From Argopecten irradians (taxonomy: Eukaryota > Mollusca > Bivalvia > Pectinida > Pectinidae), in contig NC_091138.1 in NCBI RefSeq assembly GCF_041381155.1, positions 17,237,255 to 17,301,254 of the forward strand: a DNA stretch of 64,000 nucleotides, read 5' to 3'. Under the pieces are notes generated by a model. That model did no database searches and was not told the origin of the DNA. It saw only the letters and a program-made list of their open reading frames with translations. Shown here in pieces: positions 25,501-35,405 of the stretch; position 1 is the stretch's first letter; each line of letters starts with the position of its first letter. A program made the translations under genes and the position numbers.

Positions 25501-28500
25501 TGTTAGTCTACATCTTTCCATGAGAAAACAAGATATTCATTATTTGGTATGTAAATTAAAATGAATGCTAGTCTTTAATAAGCCCATCAATCTTCCAATT
25601 TCAATCAATTTTACCGACACATGGATATTAGACTATAGAAGTCTTTTCCCTAATGTGGTCGTCAATAGAAAGCCTTATCCTCACCATTTTGTATAACTGT
25701 GGTTTTCCTTTTTATTGCTGCTCACAAGGAACTTTTGTAGTTTACTAAATGATGAATCCCATTTTTTTAATTAGTCTATGCTGTGAATGAATCCTTAAAA
25801 AGACAACCAGAGGACTGATTATTTTAAATACACTGTACAGCTGAAGTGTTTCAAAAGTAAACCAAAAAAGATACATGTATATTTACATGTATACACTGTG
25901 TCTATATATGGTACATATATCTCTACTGCTTCTCAAAATAAAAAATTAGACAAGCATTTTTCTTTAAAACTCTGCTGAATTAATATCACTTCTCATTCTG
26001 CTGAGTACTTCCTTAATTAGAAACTTATCTGAAACTCACGAGAGAAAACTTAGTGCAATGCATACGTATACTTAAATGTATACAATGTCATTTTCAATAG
26101 CAATCCGTTTCTATTTGCATAGACATTTTCATAATATATGTAAATTGTCTATGTTGTCAAAAAGTATTTAATGTTTATTGTGTTAAAAAGGAATAATGTT
26201 TATGTACACATACAAGTGTTCATTGCATAGTACTGTAATGTGCGGTGTACATGCTTTACGGTGTAATTACGGTATCGGTACAGACACAAAAATGATACAC
26301 AATCATTTCTGAGTATTCCTTTAGATATAATTTGCCATTAAAATCACGTCATATAAAAAATTGAGGATTCTTTTTTTTAATATTTTCCATCTCTGCATTC
26401 CGTACAAATATAACTGATCCTTATCAGAGTGTGTATATAACATAACGTTACAACGTTACATTCATCCGTGACTGTTTTAGAATTATGAAGATAGCAGAAA
26501 GATACATTTGTACCTCATTCAAGTACTTTCTATCTACTCATAAGTTGTCACGCCGATATTTACACCGAAAACAATGCGTTTCTGCCAGGTTTAGACAGGA
26601 AGTGCCTTTTTTATCCGATGTTCCTTACGCCATTACAAAAAGGCCGCTTGCATCATGCAAAGGGTCTATTGAATATTTTTGTAAATTTTAGCTTTATATT
26701 TCAAAGGTCACCACGGTAACCTGGTAATCATGACAGTTTCGACAAATTGTCCAGTTAAAGTCATGCTATTTTTTTTTACGTAAAGCTTTGTGAGTATATG
26801 CCAGATCTCCTCTTTGTCCTACATTGGTACATGTATCAGGACACATTCCAGTTTAAAGCTCAAAATCCGTTGACTAATGGGCTATTGACTCTACAAAACC
26901 TGTGTATAGTGACCTGTGTACCATGACAACCACCAATTTCGGAAATTACGGCCCCGCTCCACATACATATTCTCCCTGTTAAATTTTGTTGAAAATCGGT
27001 CCGATTGTTTAGGAGGATTTGTTAAGTTTTGCTGACGACAGACAGACATTCAGACAGGCCGGGTGAGTCTAGCATACCCCCCAGCATTGTTGTGGATATA
27101 TGAACATTATACATATGTACGAAGTGTTTATAAATGAGTATATATAAATGAGTTTATCATGACGAGGCCCGGATAGGGCACGAGTCAATAAATTGTCATG
27201 CTTTGTAAAATTGTGTTTCTTTGATATTTAATATTTACTAAACACAATGTATCATATGCACTATGTGTTGTTGATCCGAATATTTAATTTGACAATTTCC
27301 ACAGTGATCATGTCAGCATATTAAACCGACTATCACTTCGTCATAGAAACGTCTTTTTGGGGGGACGTGGATATGGCGAACTGGTAAAAGGCGCAGGTAT
27401 GTTTGGCTAGGCGATTGGATGCCGTAGATCGTGATTTCGAGGCCCAGATAGGGCACGAGTCAATAAATTGTCATGCTTTGTTAAATTGTGTTTGTTTGAT
27501 ATTTAAATCATTATGACAGATACCAACGTACCTTCTTGGCAGCCTCCCTCATAAACTGTTTGGCAGCATCTGACCATATCGCAGGAACTGTGAGCACCCA
27601 TAATATGTCAGACTCCTCAAGATTTGTAACAGTTTCGAAACAATTTTTCATCGCATGTTCCTTAAGGTAGCGGATCACTGCTGTAATGACATGCATGGCT
27701 GACATCTTGTTACCATTGACATCGGTTATGGTGAGACGTCGATTCAATTTCTGTAAATATAAAATCAATTTAATGGAGATGCATATTAAATGGCATTATT
27801 ACTACACCAGGAAAGATACAGTGCATATAAAAAGTGTATCTTTAGATTGAACAAGTCATAAATGGCCTCATAAAAAATGTGGTAAATTGAACTGTTTCAT
27901 TTTAATGATTTCATACAGCAAATTTCAGCTGCTGCTGTGGCAATATCATTTTTATACTACTTTGATTAGTTAACTAGAGGTTATTCTATGACAAGTTTGT
28001 TATCGCATCCAATATCAGCCCCAGACAATCATGTGTCAGCCGAATGGCGTAGGTCCGTGTGGTGATATCAGGTCAAGATCTGGTAATAATAACAATTCTT
28101 TGTTTCGCATCGAGATTATACTGGTCATCGATAAGGCCAATGTAATGTTGAACAAGTGGGAAGTATTTCATTATATGTTATACAATTATGGAATGCCTGG
28201 TTAAATGAACGATTCCAATATATGTATTTAAGCAAAGTATAGGCTAACTATTACTTGATCATGATTGATAAAAATAAATTAAGACAGGAAAATTGTATAA
28301 GTAAACTGGTAAAGTGCTCGTTTATGTCGGTACTTTGAATACCCGTATAATCAAAAATTAAAAAAAAATTATTGCACTACATCTCAAATAGAATTTAGAA
28401 ATAAAATTTAGATAAGATAATATACTGTTAGAAACTTTACCTGCGTTTGATATAACTCCATCTTGAATCGTTTAAATAACTTCCATTTAGAGTGTTTTTT

Positions 28501-28743
28501 CTCTAAAGCTAGTTCTGCATATTTTTTTTCAGCGTCGTAACCAAATGAATGAAAATTTTCTTCAGCATCAAACAACACACTTGTCGAAGTCTTAGGGGAT
28601 TGACCACATCCATTTGGCCAGGAAAACGTAGAAATATTCAACGGGTCTCTCTCGAAGTCGTTATAAGTGGAGAAAGCATATCCAGAATATGTCGTTCCAA
28701 AATCTATAGCTGCCACTATTAGGGGACGTTCAGAATACGCCAT
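21451..28743 (-). CDS. HSPA12: HSPA12-like Hsp70-family ATPase, four exons, one in-frame stop
   Basis: Atypical cytosolic Hsp70 of the HSPA12 group, which keeps the actin/Hsp70 nucleotide-binding fold and lacks the usual substrate-binding domain. Coding joins on the minus strand are 28,743-28,441, 27,750-27,532, 24,561-24,414 and 22,529-21,451; all introns are GT-AG and all phases agree. The 582-codon total is near the family size. Visible motifs are phosphate-1 AIDFGTTYSGYAFS (about residues 12-25), WVLTVPAIWSDAAKQFMREA, phosphate-2 LDAGGGTVDIS spanning exons 3/4, GGNWGGTKVD, and adenosine-binding MMVGGFSDSELL (about 386-397). The C-terminus (CKDIFDIHAVKD, VEMPDTSRG) is complete. The anomaly is TAA at codon 303 (22,291-22,293), after VEYKA and before DSPIIFTIP, with the same frame open on both sides. 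It is either a recent pseudogene, a null allele or a base error. Confidence 0.85.
22900..23000. promoter_or_regulatory. Hairpin plus three-CRE cluster in HSPA12-like intron 3
   Basis: A 36-bp palindrome with 16-bp arms ACAGCTATGTAAGATA (22,900-22,935) overlaps the first of three perfect TGACGTCA sites, at 22,935-22,942, 22,962-22,969 and 22,983-22,990. TGACGTCA is the CREB/ATF consensus. Activity is inferred, not shown. Confidence 0.5.
23237..23388. repeat. 152-bp palindrome, family A
   Basis: Arms of about 70 bp (CTATTCCACCCTCGGGTACA and its mate) around the centre CCTCGGCAAGCCTCGG. It lies 250 bp beyond the CRE cluster within intron 3 of the HSPA12-like gene. The small open frames across it are artefacts. 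Confidence 0.85.
23488..23723. repeat. CRE plus palindrome, family B
   Basis: TGACGTCA at 23,488-23,495 is followed by an imperfect ~104-bp palindrome (23,620-23,723) with arms GACAGGGATATCTCAACCT and AGGTTGAAATATCCCTGTTC around CTTCGGCAAGCCTTGG. Arm sequences are unrelated to family A, but the layout and the centre are alike. Confidence 0.65.
24414..24561 (-). CDS. HSPA12: HSPA12-like exon 3
   Basis: 148 bases after acceptor TTTTGTAG: AGIQSNRLRIVLESEVASIY, then on to TRYLVLDAG and a split Gly codon (phase 1) before donor GTGAGA. It completes the phosphate-2 loop together with exon 4. It is not open from an ATG, so simple ORF finding misses it. Confidence 0.9.
24618..24775. mobile_element. 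Partial GATGCTCCACCGCCGAC-TIR MITE in HSPA12-like intron 2
   Basis: Starts GATGATACACCGCCGAC and runs to GAGCTTCCAATTTACTTTAA, matching the first ~150 bp of the element at 63,341. The right half is missing. Confidence 0.5.
26700..27090. repeat. Probable transposon-derived repeat in intron 2
   Basis: The stretch with GCCCCGCTCCACATACAT, TTGAAAATCGGTCCGATTG, a GACAGACAGACA run and ATACCCCCC resembles sequence tails that recur widely in bivalve genomes. This rests on recollection of the pattern and was not tested here. Confidence 0.3.
27163..27234 (+). repeat. SINE tail, partial copy
   Basis: About 70 bp from GAGGCCCGGATAGGGCACGA onward is repeated 277 bp downstream at the end of the fuller SINE-like unit. 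The tRNA-like head is absent here. Confidence 0.5.
27359..27508 (+). mobile_element. tRNA-derived SINE-like element
   Basis: GGGGGACGTGGATATGGCGA opens a tRNA-like head with an A-box-like TGGCGAACTGG (27,374-27,384) and a B-box-like GTGATTTCGAGGC about 47 bases later, followed by a tail shared with 27,163-27,234. It lies in intron 2 of the HSPA12-like gene, about 20 bp from exon 2. Box matches are imperfect. Confidence 0.5.
27532..27750 (-). CDS. HSPA12: HSPA12-like exon 2
   Basis: 73 codons from KLNRRLTITDVNG to FMREAAKK, phase 0 at both ends. Acceptor TTTACAG, donor GTACGT. Carries the conserved ILWVLTVPAIWSDAAKQF segment of nucleotide-binding subdomain IA. Confidence 0.9.
28441..28743 (-). 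CDS. HSPA12: HSPA12-like exon 1
   Basis: 101 codons from MAYSERPLIVAAIDFGTTYS to KMELYQTQ, then a GTAAAG donor in phase 0. The start at 28,743 is preferred over an in-frame ATG 45 bases upstream because family members begin only a few residues before the AAIDFGTTYSG loop. Contains the first phosphate-binding loop. Confidence 0.85.
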
Positions 28744-29237
28744 GTTTTGATTTCTGTTTAAATTAAAGCAAATTTGGAGTAAAGACACATCAAGGATGTT
28801 TTGTTGGTGTATTTACTATTGTATCACATACATGTTGAATCTGGTTATAGTATTACAAGCAAATTTCAGACCATGAAATACATTGTTTTGTATTGCACAT
28901 GTACAATACGGAATGTTGTATTCACCTACTAGCCGGAACTACTTTTTAGGGGAATTCCCTTGTATTGCATTGGTTTATTTTGGGAAGAAAAAAAGTTTGC
29001 TTCTTAATAAATTGTAAATTTTATTTTTGTACTTTATTTAAAATATAAATTAATAAAAATAATGTTGTGGACTTAGAATAGTTCTGGGTAGAATTTAAAT
29101 TTGGAATATTAATAGGAGGATGTTGGCAGCAAATAACAACAAGTTGTCGTCTGCTTACACCTTGATATCAGAGCCAGTGTTGGCTTTGTTTATAATGGCA
29201 TTTTGTTGGGGATTTCGACATTTTACATGATTTACTG
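28744..29237. other. Divergent intergenic region
   Basis: 494 bp between the start of the HSPA12-like gene (minus) and the DUF3504 gene (plus). It would hold both promoters. No heat-shock element array or clear TATA box was picked out. Confidence 0.4.
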
Positions 29238-30362
29238 ATGGATCCAGAGACAGATGATGAATCAAGCATTCCTCAAGTTGAAGGTAACGAAACACCGAAG
29301 TCTGGAAATGAAATTAGATCTAGTTCATCATCCTCGACCATCGCGTCTTGTGCTCCCCCTCCTCCTGACCCCACCCCCGATACCCATGGCCATGTTTCAT
29401 CTGATTTAGACGACGCCGATGACCCTATTCCATCCAATATTTACACTTCCGGTGTCTCAGATCTGAGAAATTACATCATGAGTAAAAGAAATGAAAACAC
29501 TGTTAAGAAAACTGAGGGATGCATTAAAAGATTCAAAGACTGGATCCAAGCTCCTCCTAGGTCCGACCCCAGGGAAGTTCTTCAGATTCTGCCATTTGAA
29601 CTAGATACATATATTGGTGGGTTTTTGCTGTCCCTTCAGAAGAATGATGGTTCTAATTATGAGCCTGATACTCTTACCAGCTTTCACAGGGGTATCGACC
29701 GCTATCTGAGAGAAAATGGTTATAGTTTCAACATTTTAACCTCAGATTTATTTGCCACGAGTCGTCAGGTACTTCAGTCTAGGCGTAAAGAGTTGAAACA
29801 GAAAGGACTTGGGAATCGTCCCAATAAAGCTCAGCCTGTCTCAGACAACGAGGAGGAAATGTTGTGGGAATGTGGTCAGCTGGGTCATGACAACCCACAT
29901 GCTTTGCTAAACACCGTCTGGTTCAATAACACTAAACTTTTGGGGTTCAGGGGGTGTGATGAAAACAGACAATTAAAATGGGGAGATATAGAATTGAAGC
30001 ACGATGAAACTGGATCAGAATACCTGGAATTTAACGAAAGAACAACAAAAACAAGAGGGGGAAACAGTACTCACATGAGATCGTTTAATCCGAAACAGTT
30101 TGGAAATCCTGAAAATAAATCGCGATGTCCGATCGAGGCCTACAAACTGTACGCAAAGCATCGACCTCAGGCGATGAATACACCGGAATATCCATTTTAC
30201 GTTGCTGTTAATCAAAACAACAGTGGTCAGAAGTGGTTCAAAAATCAACCCGTCGGAAGAAACAAACTTGGTGTAATGATGAAAACAATGGCAAGTAATG
30301 CTGGTTTAACTGGTAAGAAAACAAACCAATCCTTGAGAAAGACTCTGTGTACTGTTACATGA
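29238..30362 (+). CDS. DUF3504 / KIAA1958-like tyrosine-recombinase-derived protein, C-terminally truncated
   Basis: Single-exon frame of 374 residues. Residues 1-75 are acidic and Ser/Pro-rich. Residues ~75-180 resemble the N-terminal helical DNA-binding domain of Crypton-type recombinases (VSDLRNYIMSKRNENTVKKT). Residues ~190-374 match the DUF3504 catalytic-like domain, including LLGFRGCDENRQLKWGDIEL, whose Arg corresponds to the first catalytic Arg. The end reads KKTNQSLRKTLCTVT. The family usually has an H-x-x-R box here, then a GH motif and the nucleophilic Tyr; here the His position appears to be Gln and the rest is missing. The frame ends where the LTR-like repeat begins. It is probably a decayed or truncated Crypton-derived gene; a domesticated DNA-binding role cannot be excluded. 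Confidence 0.75.
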   Translation: MDPETDDESSIPQVEGNETPKSGNEIRSSSSSSTIASCAPPPPDPTPDTHGHVSSDLDDADDPIPSNIYTSGVSDLRNYIMSKRNENTVKKTEGCIKRFKDWIQAPPRSDPREVLQILPFELDTYIGGFLLSLQKNDGSNYEPDTLTSFHRGIDRYLRENGYSFNILTSDLFATSRQVLQSRRKELKQKGLGNRPNKAQPVSDNEEEMLWECGQLGHDNPHALLNTVWFNNTKLLGFRGCDENRQLKWGDIELKHDETGSEYLEFNERTTKTRGGNSTHMRSFNPKQFGNPENKSRCPIEAYKLYAKHRPQAMNTPEYPFYVAVNQNNSGQKWFKNQPVGRNKLGVMMKTMASNAGLTGKKTNQSLRKTLCTVT

Positions 30363-30839
30363 ACGAATAACAGAAAGGAGAAACCAGCAGCTAGATTCAA
30401 AACACAATTTAATTATATATACAATATTATACAGAGATGGTTTACAATATCTAAAGTAATTGGTGGTGGTACAAGACTAGTACGATGATTTAAAGTGTTA
30501 CTTATCTGTAAGCGAATGTCCTGGTATAATCCTTGATCCTTCCAGGTTTCAAATTAACAATAATCACAAATCCACAAGGAAATTGAATGTCCACCGATGA
30601 TTTGTAAAGTTCCAGGCAATATGAAAAAAATCCACACAAAGTGTTGTAATAATCCACAGATAAAGTCACAATAGCTCTCCCAATAGAATCTTATATGGCG
30701 CTGTACAATTCTTGATATGTCTTATTACAGGTCTCATTACAGTTCTGATTAGCCTTGGACAGCTGGAGTATATATAGCTAAACCGTAATTCAAGAATATT
30801 GGAGAACCTTCTACTTCTAGAAATATCTTCTAACTACAT
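30352..30839 (+). repeat. LTR-like dispersed repeat, copy B
   Basis: Reverse complement of 19,531-20,034. Begins TGTTACATGAACGAATAACA and ends CTAACTACA. The left edge coincides with the last codons of the DUF3504 frame, so its insertion probably removed the end of that gene. No 5-bp flanking duplication is evident. Confidence 0.55.
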
Positions 30840-31596
30840 TATCTGTTTTGGGACTATCGGACCTTCGGAATAAAAACTACGTAGGGTATGAGAGACATTT
30901 CTAGATTTAATATGACTTAGCCACACAAAGCTAAAACCAAACACGAAGTGGTAATCAATTAGCGTCTTTATGGTACATTAATGCTAGGAATGGGGTACAT
31001 GTGGCTACTTCAAACAGCGATATCGGACTCAAAAGTTTTTAATGGACATCACCAATTTTGTTAAAAGTGAATGTCTTGTAACATGTAATTGTTTTATCTT
31101 TACGTATTATTAAAATGATGATTAAGATATCATTCAAAAGGTTTTGAATATTCTATGAACTTCTTTAAAACCATGATTACAAACTAATGAAATTAGCGGT
31201 ATATTAATAGCTGCAGTATTAGTAAATTTGTTTGTACATGTATGATTATAATGGCTGATAAGTAAAATCAGAAGAGGAGTTTGTAATAATTACGATAATG
31301 TTTCCTTGATTGTATATATGTTCACGTGTATATATATATATATACATTCTATTTATATCTCATTTTCTGTATCTCTTATTCGAGGAAATAAAGTTTTAAC
31401 TATGGAGAATTAAATTTTTAATGATATATTAATTGAACTGATAATGCCACGCGACCGGAATCACGGATGAAGCTTGTAAACAAATTAGATTATCGTCTAT
31501 ATCGTTTTCATATGAAAAAAATGTATCTTATCTGGTCTTCAAGTTGGAACAGTCACAACACAAATAAATGGATATTTCGGTACAAATGTGTTTTAA

Positions 31597-32155
31597 GATG
31601 CTCCATCGCCGACAGAGAATAAACGTTACTCATCATTTGAAAAAAAATGGTGTTTACTCATGTAAATGTATGTCTTACTAACACAAAAATATGTAAAATA
31701 GTATATTGTACTAAATGGTGCATGCGTGATCAGTACTTTATTCCATATAGGACATAGTGCTATGGACTTTTTTGGAAAGCAATTAATTATTTTTGACATT
31801 TTTTATTTTGAAGTAAAATTAGAAGCTCAAACTTTTCAATGACGGTAATGGTGTAAAGTATGTAGCCCGAGATACTCTGGCCCTGACACCAGACTTAGAC
31901 ATTATGACAGATAGATGTCTGGTTTAGGGCCAGAGCGCAGTAGTACTCGAAAACATGGAATAAGTCGACACCGTTTGGTATCGGGCCAGGCCCTAAACCA
32001 GACATCTATCTATCATAATGTCCAAGTCTGGGTGTTTGGGCCAGAGTATCTCGGGCTATAAAGTATGTAACTTTTGAAACTGAAAAAAACTTGATTCGTC
32101 CGCTCCTGTTTTTTATACTATAGAAAAAAAAATACCATTGGTCGGCGGTTTTAAT
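31597..32155. mobile_element. GATGCTCCATCGCCGAC MITE nested in the relic
   Basis: Left end AAGATGCTCCATCGCCGACA. The body (ATTCCATATAGGACATAGTG and onward) matches 5,900-6,050 and 43,150-43,300. The right end is shortened at GGTCGGCGGTTTT. Itself split by the 196-bp element at 31,863. Confidence 0.65.
31863..32058. mobile_element. 196-bp palindromic MITE with 9-bp target duplication
   Basis: Terminal inverted repeats begin TAGCCCGAGATACTCTGGCC and the arms extend to almost the whole length. Flanked by TAAAGTATG at 31,854-31,862 and 32,059-32,067. The uninterrupted relatives at 6,028 and 43,275 have the site once. Nine bases would suit a MULE-like mobiliser; eight plus a shared T would suit hAT. 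Confidence 0.8.
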
Positions 32156-33099
32156 GGTATAAATAACGCACGAACTGAGGTACAATTTATGAACATTCTG
32201 AGTATAATGTATTAAGTCATATATTCCATTCATAAAAGGTTACCGTTGGATAAATTCGAGCATTCATGTTCATTCCAACAAATATATCTCATACGTCTTG
32301 TAAAACACAAATTTAGATAGTATAAATCAGGGAGTTTGTTTGAAGTTCTTCTTTGTGGTACATATAGAGATTTGAAGCAGACAAAAATAACGCTGTATGT
32401 TTCACAAGGGAGGTAACCCTCTATGATATAGTCCTACAGGTAGTGGTAATTTGGTCATTGTTCGGCGGATCTTCATACAGTTAGGTCCGAGCCTATGTTC
32501 GAAGAAGTGGGCGAGGTGTTCCGATTGGTGCAACTAGTACGGCAACGATGTTTTTGATCCGTTTCCGGTATCGCTTCGGCGACATGAAGACCACGGTACT
32601 GTGCTTTGTATCACTAATTTGCTGGCGTTACGGATGATACCATGATTCATGGTATGTAGTGATTGCTGAAGAGTATGATAAGTTTCAACCAAACCAAAAA
32701 ATATATTATTATCTGTTTTCTTATATTTCAAAAAATGCATTTGAATATCACACATGACAGAAAACACAGCTAAATTTTTCGTTCAGCTTCGATTTGCCGA
32801 CTTATATTGAGGTATAGTTTTACTGTGATTCAATATTGGAAATCTTTAGAATTTCCCGTTTCCATTGGTATATAATTTGTTTACAATAATGTTGAAAATA
32901 CTTATGAAATTCAACAATTTGTGTTCGATATCGGACAAGTGTCGCAACGGTTTTGAATTTCAATAGTGTGCGGTTGAGACACCAGTCAAAACAAAAGTGA
33001 GTGTACGGTTTGGATTTCTTTCTTTCAGAAAATGACATGAAAAATGGACCAATTTGTGTGCTATTTTTAGAATTAAATTCATTTGACATAATATTTAAC

Positions 33100-33656
33100 G
33101 TTTATCCTGCAACTGTCCCACATACTGACCGATAACTACTGCCGGATAAACTTGTGCTTTATCCGTCAATACGATATGCTTTATCCGTCAATACGATCAC
33201 GTGAATTTGTTCCATATCTGACGGAACTTTTTCTAACTTGACCCAGAACTTGAACCTTCCGGTGAATGAAACGTCATTCAGTCCCGCTAAAACGTGACGT
33301 CACATTCACCGAAATGACGTCATTTTTACGATATCAAAAAATCTCGTATGGCGGTGTCGTTTTTTCTTGGCTCATGACAAAGGTATGTATTGTTAAGTAA
33401 TTCTTTAATGGGTATTTATTGTTATTTTAGTATTTTCCTTTCCTTTCATTGATATATCACAATGAATAGAATAACAGTTACTGTTTGTGAATGCGCTTAT
33501 TTATTTCCAACGGCAGTAAAAAGGAGTACACTCTCATTCGGTTAAGTGAATGAATCTTTACCTCCGCATCAAAGAAGCGTCGCGCTTCGAGCGAAACAAA
33601 GTAAGGAACTGTCAATTTGCTTTCGTTTTGAATGACATAATGGTTGCAGGATAAAC
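33100..33656. mobile_element. GTTTATCCTGCAAC-bounded CRE element, family C
   Basis: Perfect 14-bp inverted termini GTTTATCCTGCAAC at 33,100-33,113 and its complement at 33,643-33,656. Inside are two TGACGTCA sites (33,295-33,302 and 33,315-33,322) and a short direct repeat GCTTTATCCGTCAATACGAT-type near 33,160-33,195. It abuts the palindrome at 33,657. Non-coding. Confidence 0.6.
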
Positions 33657-33806
33657 AGAATACACGGTTAGTATCTTACAATACAAGGTTTAGTTTGGTG
33701 CTCGACACGGAAAGCCGAGATGACTCGGCAAAGCCTCGTCATCTCGGCTTTCTTAAGTCTCGCACCAAAATAAACCTTGTATTGTAAGATACTAACCGTG
33801 TATTCT
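33657..33806. repeat. 150-bp palindrome, family C
   Basis: Arms of about 70 bp (AGAATACACGGTTAGTATCT and its mate) around the centre CTCGGCAAAGCCTCG. Only a few mismatches between arms, so it is probably young. Starts at the base after the 14-bp terminal repeat of the CRE element. Confidence 0.85.
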
Positions 33807-33924
33807 CTATGTATGCGCTAAGACGACTTAGGAAAGCGTTCAAGTAAAGTAAGTTTCAAATACTGGTAATGCTATCTTAATTTTGTAGTAGACTAGAAAT
33901 GGGTATACTAATTCCTACCACAAA

Positions 33925-34380
33925 AGCCAGTGTTATTCAACTCTCAGGGTATCAAATAAACGATGCAGCTGTACAATTTGTTTATACCACACGTGGTATA
34001 AACTCTGTACGCATTCTGATTGGCTGACACGGTGAACTTTGACCGAACTACGTCTTTCTGAGTGTCGTGTCATCATTTGTCGACGTCATCAATAATCGAG
34101 TGACGTCATGCTATGCTGTGATCGCCGCTTGACGCCAAAACTGCTGTTGGATAGCGTACTTATCCCCGTCCTATTTCTATCGGCTAAAAGCGGATATAAT
34201 TGTGGTAGAAACAGGTCACACGACTCGTGGCTGTTGGATATGGAATTTATTCCACACTTATAAGGTTTTTTTTAAGTTACAAAAGACACTCGCTAAAGCT
34301 CTTGTCTTTTGTAACTTTTAAAAAATAACTCACTCGTGTGGAATAAATTCCATATCCAACAGCCACTCGTTGTGTAACCT
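33925..34380 (+). repeat. CRE/CCAAT palindrome module, family D
   Basis: In order: an imperfect palindrome GTTTATACCAC / GTGGTATAAAC with an internal CACGTG E-box (about 33,979), the CCAAT-box stretch ATTCTGATTGGCTGACACGG (about 34,013), CRE-like CGACGTCA (34,081) and perfect TGACGTCA (34,101-34,108), and a 168-bp palindrome (34,213-34,380) with arms GGAATTTATTCCACAC around ACTCGCTAAAGCTC. A diverged inverted copy is at 13,972-14,815. Confidence 0.7.
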
Positions 34381-35214
34381 CTATTTATCCCGTAATGCGC
34401 TTGATATACAGTAACATTTTTGCATACATTGTACAGTTGTACATCGGCTATTGTAATTAAAAAAAAACATATCAAATAGCATGCACAAGGACTTAAAATA
34501 TACTTACAGATACTTGGTGCAAATTAACACACCATAATAGAAATACATATCATGTGACTGTGGTTTAACATATATCCGCACCATAATAGATATGCTAGAA
34601 CAACCAATTTTTGTCAAACACCAATGCATGTCAAAATATGACAACGCATGCTTAATTGCACTAGTGATTCACGGGCAAAGTCACTAATCGTTCAAGTTAT
34701 AAAGGAAAAAAAGCTAAAGTTTAATAACAAAACGTGTTCGGATACGTCTTTATAAGTAAGAATATTATTTGATAAACAGTTGATGATTTTGGGGGAAATA
34801 CTTGGTTCGATTTCTTCTTGTGTGTTGTCATGAACAACCGATTAAACAATGACCGATAAACCAAATATACAAAGATATATTTACTTTATCAGTTTTAAGA
34901 ATACTTTAACGTTATTCAAGGAATTCTAACATTGACTTAAACTCAGTTTTTGTGACCTCTTGAACTCTGAAGAAATTAGTGCACCAAAATCTACATGTAA
35001 CTGCCAATGTTAATATTGAGAATAATCATATATTGGGTTTAATAGCCAGACATAGGTACTGTACATGTGTACAGTGACAATATAAATATCGGTTATTAAC
35101 GGGCACGAAATTCAATCTGACGTAATTTCAAAAATGATGAAGAGACATCAAGAAACCAAGACGTTATGCCCACAAGAGTATGATAATTAGCTAAAGTTTG
35201 TATCAATGTACACC
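34381..35214. other. Non-coding interval
   Basis: AT-rich with no exon or repeat recognised. Confidence 0.4.
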
Positions 35215-35405
35215 CAACCCAGTGCCCATGGACTATGCCATACGATTTTAAACAGAAAAAGCATCGCTCTTTCCATCGATAAACATCCTATTCTACATTA
35301 TTGTATTACGCGTGTTTAATGTAGAATAGGATTTTTACTGGATTTTTTTTTATCTAGGTCACTAAAACGTCTAAAAATCTCTAGTCTATGGGCACTCTGG
35401 TGGGT
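35215..35405. mobile_element. MITE with CCAGTGCCCAT termini and internal hairpin
   Basis: Left end ACCCAACCCAGTGCCCATGG. The right end, reverse-complemented, is ACCCACCAGAGTGCCCATAG. A strong hairpin TCCTATTCTACATTA / TAATGTAGAATAGGA sits inside (35,287-35,331). A diverged relative is at 51,124. No clear target duplication. Confidence 0.6.

Larger units (their letters stand above)
30990..32533 (+). mobile_element. Relic of the foldback-element interior, third copy
   Basis: Diverged match to 10,280-11,180 and 47,965-49,045. Shared landmarks in order are a CAATTTTGTT stretch with a following AGTGAA, ACGATAATGTTTCCTT, GAACTGATAATGCCACGCGA, CACAAGGGAGGTAACCCTC and GGCGAGGTGTTCCGATTGG. The 21-bp arrays are absent. 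Interrupted by a MITE at 31,597-32,155. Confidence 0.65.
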
